Below are positions 14,122-16,851 of a stretch of DNA of 16,851 nt, piece by piece. Numbering within the stretch: the stretch's first letter is position 1; every line of letters starts with the position of its first letter. The notes under the pieces are model-generated. The model was not told where the DNA came from, ran no database searches, and saw only the letters and a list, made by a program, of their open reading frames with translations. The translations under genes and the position numbers were made by a program. Source of the stretch: an uncultured Bacteroidota bacterium (GTDB taxonomy: Bacteria > Bacteroidota > Bacteroidia > Chitinophagales > Chitinophagaceae); the NCBI GenBank assembly GCA_903913355.1, contig CAIWKU010000479.1, forward strand, positions 1-16,851. Direction: 5' to 3'.

Positions 14122-16851
14122 CTATAGCGCTTTTAAAGCCTGTATCCTTTCCCAGCGTTGGTGCATGCCATCATTAGCCATTGCTAAGAACTCGATGCCT
14201 TTTTCCGGGAAATTATTCTTGATAGTTGCAAACCTGTTTTCATTGTATAAGAAATCATCTAATGGAATAGATGGATCCTTACTATCAATCACAAACCTTT
14301 GTCCTTTTTCTTTTAATGGGTTGAATCTGAATAAAGGCCAGTAACCGGATTTCACAGCTAATTCCTGTTGATCATTACCATGGCACATATCGTAACCATG
14401 CGCAATGCAATGGCTATACGCAATGATGATGGATGGGCCTGGGTAAGCTTCTGCCTCCAGGATCGTTTTTAACGCATGCACATCATTGGCTCCCATGGCA
14501 ATTTCTGCAACATAGGCATTGCCGTGAGCAATGGCCTGCATGGCAAGGTCTTTCTTACCGGTTGTTTTTCCTTTAATTGAGAACTTGGCACTCGCACCTA
14601 CTGGTGAAGATTTTGATTTTTGTCCGCCCGTATTTGAATACACTTCCGTATCCAATACCAGAATATTTACATTTTCCCCGGTAGAGAGTACATGATCCAA
14701 TCCGCTGAATCCAATATCATACGCCCAACCATCTCCTCCGATGATCCACATTGATTTGTGTTCGAGGAAGTCTGCTACTTGTGACAATAGATTGGCATCG
14801 GGGTTTGTCAGGGTCTTTAATCTGCTTTTCAGCTCATTAACATTTTTCCTTTGCTGAATGACTTCTGCTTCTGTTGCTTCTACATTATTTAAGATAGCAT
14901 CAGCCAAATCTGTACCTACTTCTTCTCTCATTGTTTTTAATAATGAGCCGGCATATTTTTGTTTCATATCACTTGCCAGTTTGATACCCAAACCAAATTC
15001 GGCATTATCTTCGAATAAAGAGTTGGCCCAGGCCGGTCCATGACCCTCGCTATTTTTAGCCCATGGGGTAGTTGGCAGGTTACCACCAAATATGGATGAA
15101 CAACCTGTGGCGTTGGCCACAATCATCCGATCACCAAACAATTGTGTTAATAGTTTCAGATAAGGAGTTTCTCCACAACCACTGCAGGCACCGGAGAATT
15201 CAAACAAGGGTTCTAATAATTGAGAGCCCTTTACAGTGCTTCTGTTTACGCGTGTTCTGTCGATATCAGGCAAGCCAATAAAGAAATCCCAGTTTTGTTT
15301 TTCTGTTTCTTTCAACGGAAGCACTTCCTGCATATTGATTGCTTTATGTCCGGGTTGGGTTTTGCTTTCAATTGGGCAAACTTCCACACAAAGATTACAT
15401 CCGGTACAATCTTCTACTGCCACCTGTAAAGTATAAGATTCCTGGTCTTTAAAGAATTCTTTTCCAACCGGTGCTGTATGTTTAAAGAAATCAGGAGCAT
15501 CTTTCAGCAAGTCATTGCTATATACTTTTGGACGAATAGCGGCGTGTGGACAAACAAAGAAACATTTACCACATTGAGAACAGAGGGCAGGGTCCCAAAC
15601 AGGTACCTGCTCAGCAATATTTCTTTTTTCGTAACGGGTAGTGGCAGAAGGATATGTACCATCTGCTGGGAAAATACTAACCGGCAACTCATCTCCTTCC
15701 CCGGCAATAATTCTGGCCAACACCTGCTGAACAAATTCAGGGGCATTGCCGGAAATAGCAGGTTCAATTTCCTTTTTACCAATGGTGAAATTGGAGTAGT
15801 CGAGGAGAGATAAATTCTCCAGTGTTTTATCTACCGCATCAAAGTTCTTTTGTACTACGGCTTCTCCTTTTCTTCCATAAGATTTCTGGATCGCTTTTTT
15901 AATATAAGAGATCGCTTCTTCTTTAGGGATTACATTAGAGATGGCGAAGAAACAGGTTTGTAAAATAGAATTGATTCTTGATCCCATTCCGGTTTCTTTG
16001 GCTACTTTGGAAGCATTGATCACATAAAGCTTCAACTTTTTATGAATGATCTCTTCCTGTATTTTTCTGGGCAGGTTATTCCAAACTTCTTCTGTTGCGT
16101 AAGGGGCATTTAATAATAAAGTAGCACCCTGTTGTGCATCTTTCAGAATATCATATTTTTCTAAATAATTAAAATGGTGACAGGCAATAAAATTTGGAGA
16201 GTTAATCAGGTAAGAAGAGCGGATAGCGTTTTTGCTAAAGCGCAGGTGTGATACGGTAAGTGAGCCTGATTTTTTGGAGTCGTATACAAAATAACCCTGT
16301 ACATGGTTATCCGTCACATCACCAATAATCTTGATGGTGTTTTTATTAGCACTTACGGTGCCATCAGCGCCTAGACCAAAGAATAAACCACGGAAAAGGT
16401 GTTGATCTTCTAATGAAAATGTTTTATCATAGCTTAGACTTGTATGTGTAACATCATCCTCAATGCCTATGGTAAAGCCATTCTTTGGGTTTTCTTTTTT
16501 GAGTTCATCAAAAATACCCATTACCATTCCCGGATTAAATTCTTTGGAAGCCAATCCATATCTACCGCCAATTACTTTTGGCATTGGGTGATTCCATTCT
16601 GCATGTAAGGCACTGATCACATCCATGAATAAAGGTTCACCTATAGCGCCAGTTTCTTTACAACGATCTAAAACGGCAATACGCTTAACGGTTTCGGGTA
16701 AGGTTTTGATGAAGTGGGAAATAGAAAATGGTCTGTATAAATGGATATAGAGACATCCTGTTTTTTCTCCTTTATTGTTCAGATAATCTACTGTTTCATT
16801 TACAGCTCCGGTACCTGAACCCATCATGATAATGATATTTTCAGCCTCGGG
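14122..16851 (-). CDS. nifJ: Pyruvate:ferredoxin (flavodoxin) oxidoreductase, 5' end cut by the window
   Basis: The C-terminal 909 residues of a single-chain PFOR (about 1,170-1,200 in full), a cytosolic thiamine-diphosphate iron-sulfur enzyme that turns pyruvate and CoA into acetyl-CoA, CO2 and reduced ferredoxin. The frame is open to the window edge, so the MM pair at 16822-16827 is internal. Counting from that first Met: GLGADGTVSANKN (151-163), a two-cluster ferredoxin domain with Cys416/419/422/426 and Cys474/477/480/484, the proximal-cluster cysteines 548, 551, 576 and 815, and the thiamine-diphosphate motif GGDGWAYDIG (697-706) with SNTGGQKS (731-738). All expected ligands are intact, so the enzyme should work. 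It points to fermentative or low-oxygen metabolism. Its own terminator follows. Confidence 0.97.
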   Translation of the reverse strand, partial: PEAENIIIMMGSGTGAVNETVDYLNNKGEKTGCLYIHLYRPFSISHFIKTLPETVKRIAVLDRCKETGAIGEPLFMDVISALHAEWNHPMPKVIGGRYGLASKEFNPGMVMGIFDELKKENPKNGFTIGIEDDVTHTSLSYDKTFSLEDQHLFRGLFFGLGADGTVSANKNTIKIIGDVTDNHVQGYFVYDSKKSGSLTVSHLRFSKNAIRSSYLINSPNFIACHHFNYLEKYDILKDAQQGATLLLNAPYATEEVWNNLPRKIQEEIIHKKLKLYVINASKVAKETGMGSRINSILQTCFFAISNVIPKEEAISYIKKAIQKSYGRKGEAVVQKNFDAVDKTLENLSLLDYSNFTIGKKEIEPAISGNAPEFVQQVLARIIAGEGDELPVSIFPADGTYPSATTRYEKRNIAEQVPVWDPALCSQCGKCFFVCPHAAIRPKVYSNDLLKDAPDFFKHTAPVGKEFFKDQESYTLQVAVEDCTGCNLCVEVCPIESKTQPGHKAINMQEVLPLKETEKQNWDFFIGLPDIDRTRVNRSTVKGSQLLEPLFEFSGACSGCGETPYLKLLTQLFGDRMIVANATGCSSIFGGNLPTTPWAKNSEGHGPAWANSLFEDNAEFGLGIKLASDMKQKYAGSLLKTMREEVGTDLADAILNNVEATEAEVIQQRKNVNELKSRLKTLTNPDANLLSQVADFLEHKSMWIIGGDGWAYDIGFSGLDHVLSTGENVNILVLDTEVYSNTGGQKSKSSPVGASAKFSIKGKTTGKKDLAMQAIAHGNAYVAEIAMGANDVHALKTILEAEAYPGPSIIIAYSHCIAHGYDMCHGNDQQELAVKSGYWPLFRFNPLKEKGQRFVIDSKDPSIPLDDFLYNENRFATIKNNFPEKGIEFLAMANDGMHQRWERIQALKAL

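Overview
The window looks like chromosomal DNA of a Bacteroidota bacterium, probably Chitinophagaceae or a close relative. The signs are an AT-rich composition, A/T-rich gene leaders without Shine-Dalgarno sequences, promoter motifs of the Bacteroidota type (TTTG, then TAnnTTTG), and a gene set typical of the phylum: a secreted S10 peptidase, a large Asp-box exoprotein, single-chain PFOR and a short norCB pair. I see no rRNA, tRNA, insertion sequence, phage gene or CRISPR array. It reads as core and lightly accessory chromosome.

Layout. Positions 35-1349 (+) hold a small membrane protein and an aldo/keto reductase 4 bases apart. Positions 1453-2634 (+) hold an unrecognised 130-residue protein and a DltE-like short-chain dehydrogenase. 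Positions 2783-4330 (+) encode a secreted serine carboxypeptidase (S10). It converges on a 1066-residue secreted Asp-box/BNR beta-propeller protein (4388-7588, -), and a strong two-way terminator lies between them. A 338-base divergent gap (7589-7926) carries two copies of the palindrome AAATCGATTT. It is followed by a half-size MFS protein (7927-8520, +), a small eRF1-like protein (8552-8932, -), a Dabb protein (9179-9499, +), signal peptidase II lspA (9550-10047, +) and a DOPA-dioxygenase-type LigB protein with a leader peptide (10074-10961, -).

The right third is about redox. A two-gene norC-norB-like operon (11253-12967, +) has a near-perfect Bacteroidota promoter and a Crp/Fnr-like inverted repeat. 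A membrane-anchored dihaem cytochrome c (13017-13991, -) follows, then a pyruvate:ferredoxin oxidoreductase (14122 to beyond the window end, -) with a textbook terminator. Together these suggest a facultative organism equipped for low oxygen and reactive nitrogen, but nothing in the sequence shows they are co-regulated.

The most interesting object is the norB-like subunit. Its fold and several haem histidines are kept. The helix that should supply the third FeB histidine and the conserved glutamates has Met, Val and Asn there instead, and the second His of the TM10 HxH pair is Met. It may be a divergent nitric-oxide-reductase-like haem-copper enzyme with a different active site. A second theme is apparent leaderless transcription: the -7 boxes before norC and lspA end only 5 to 6 bases before the ATG.
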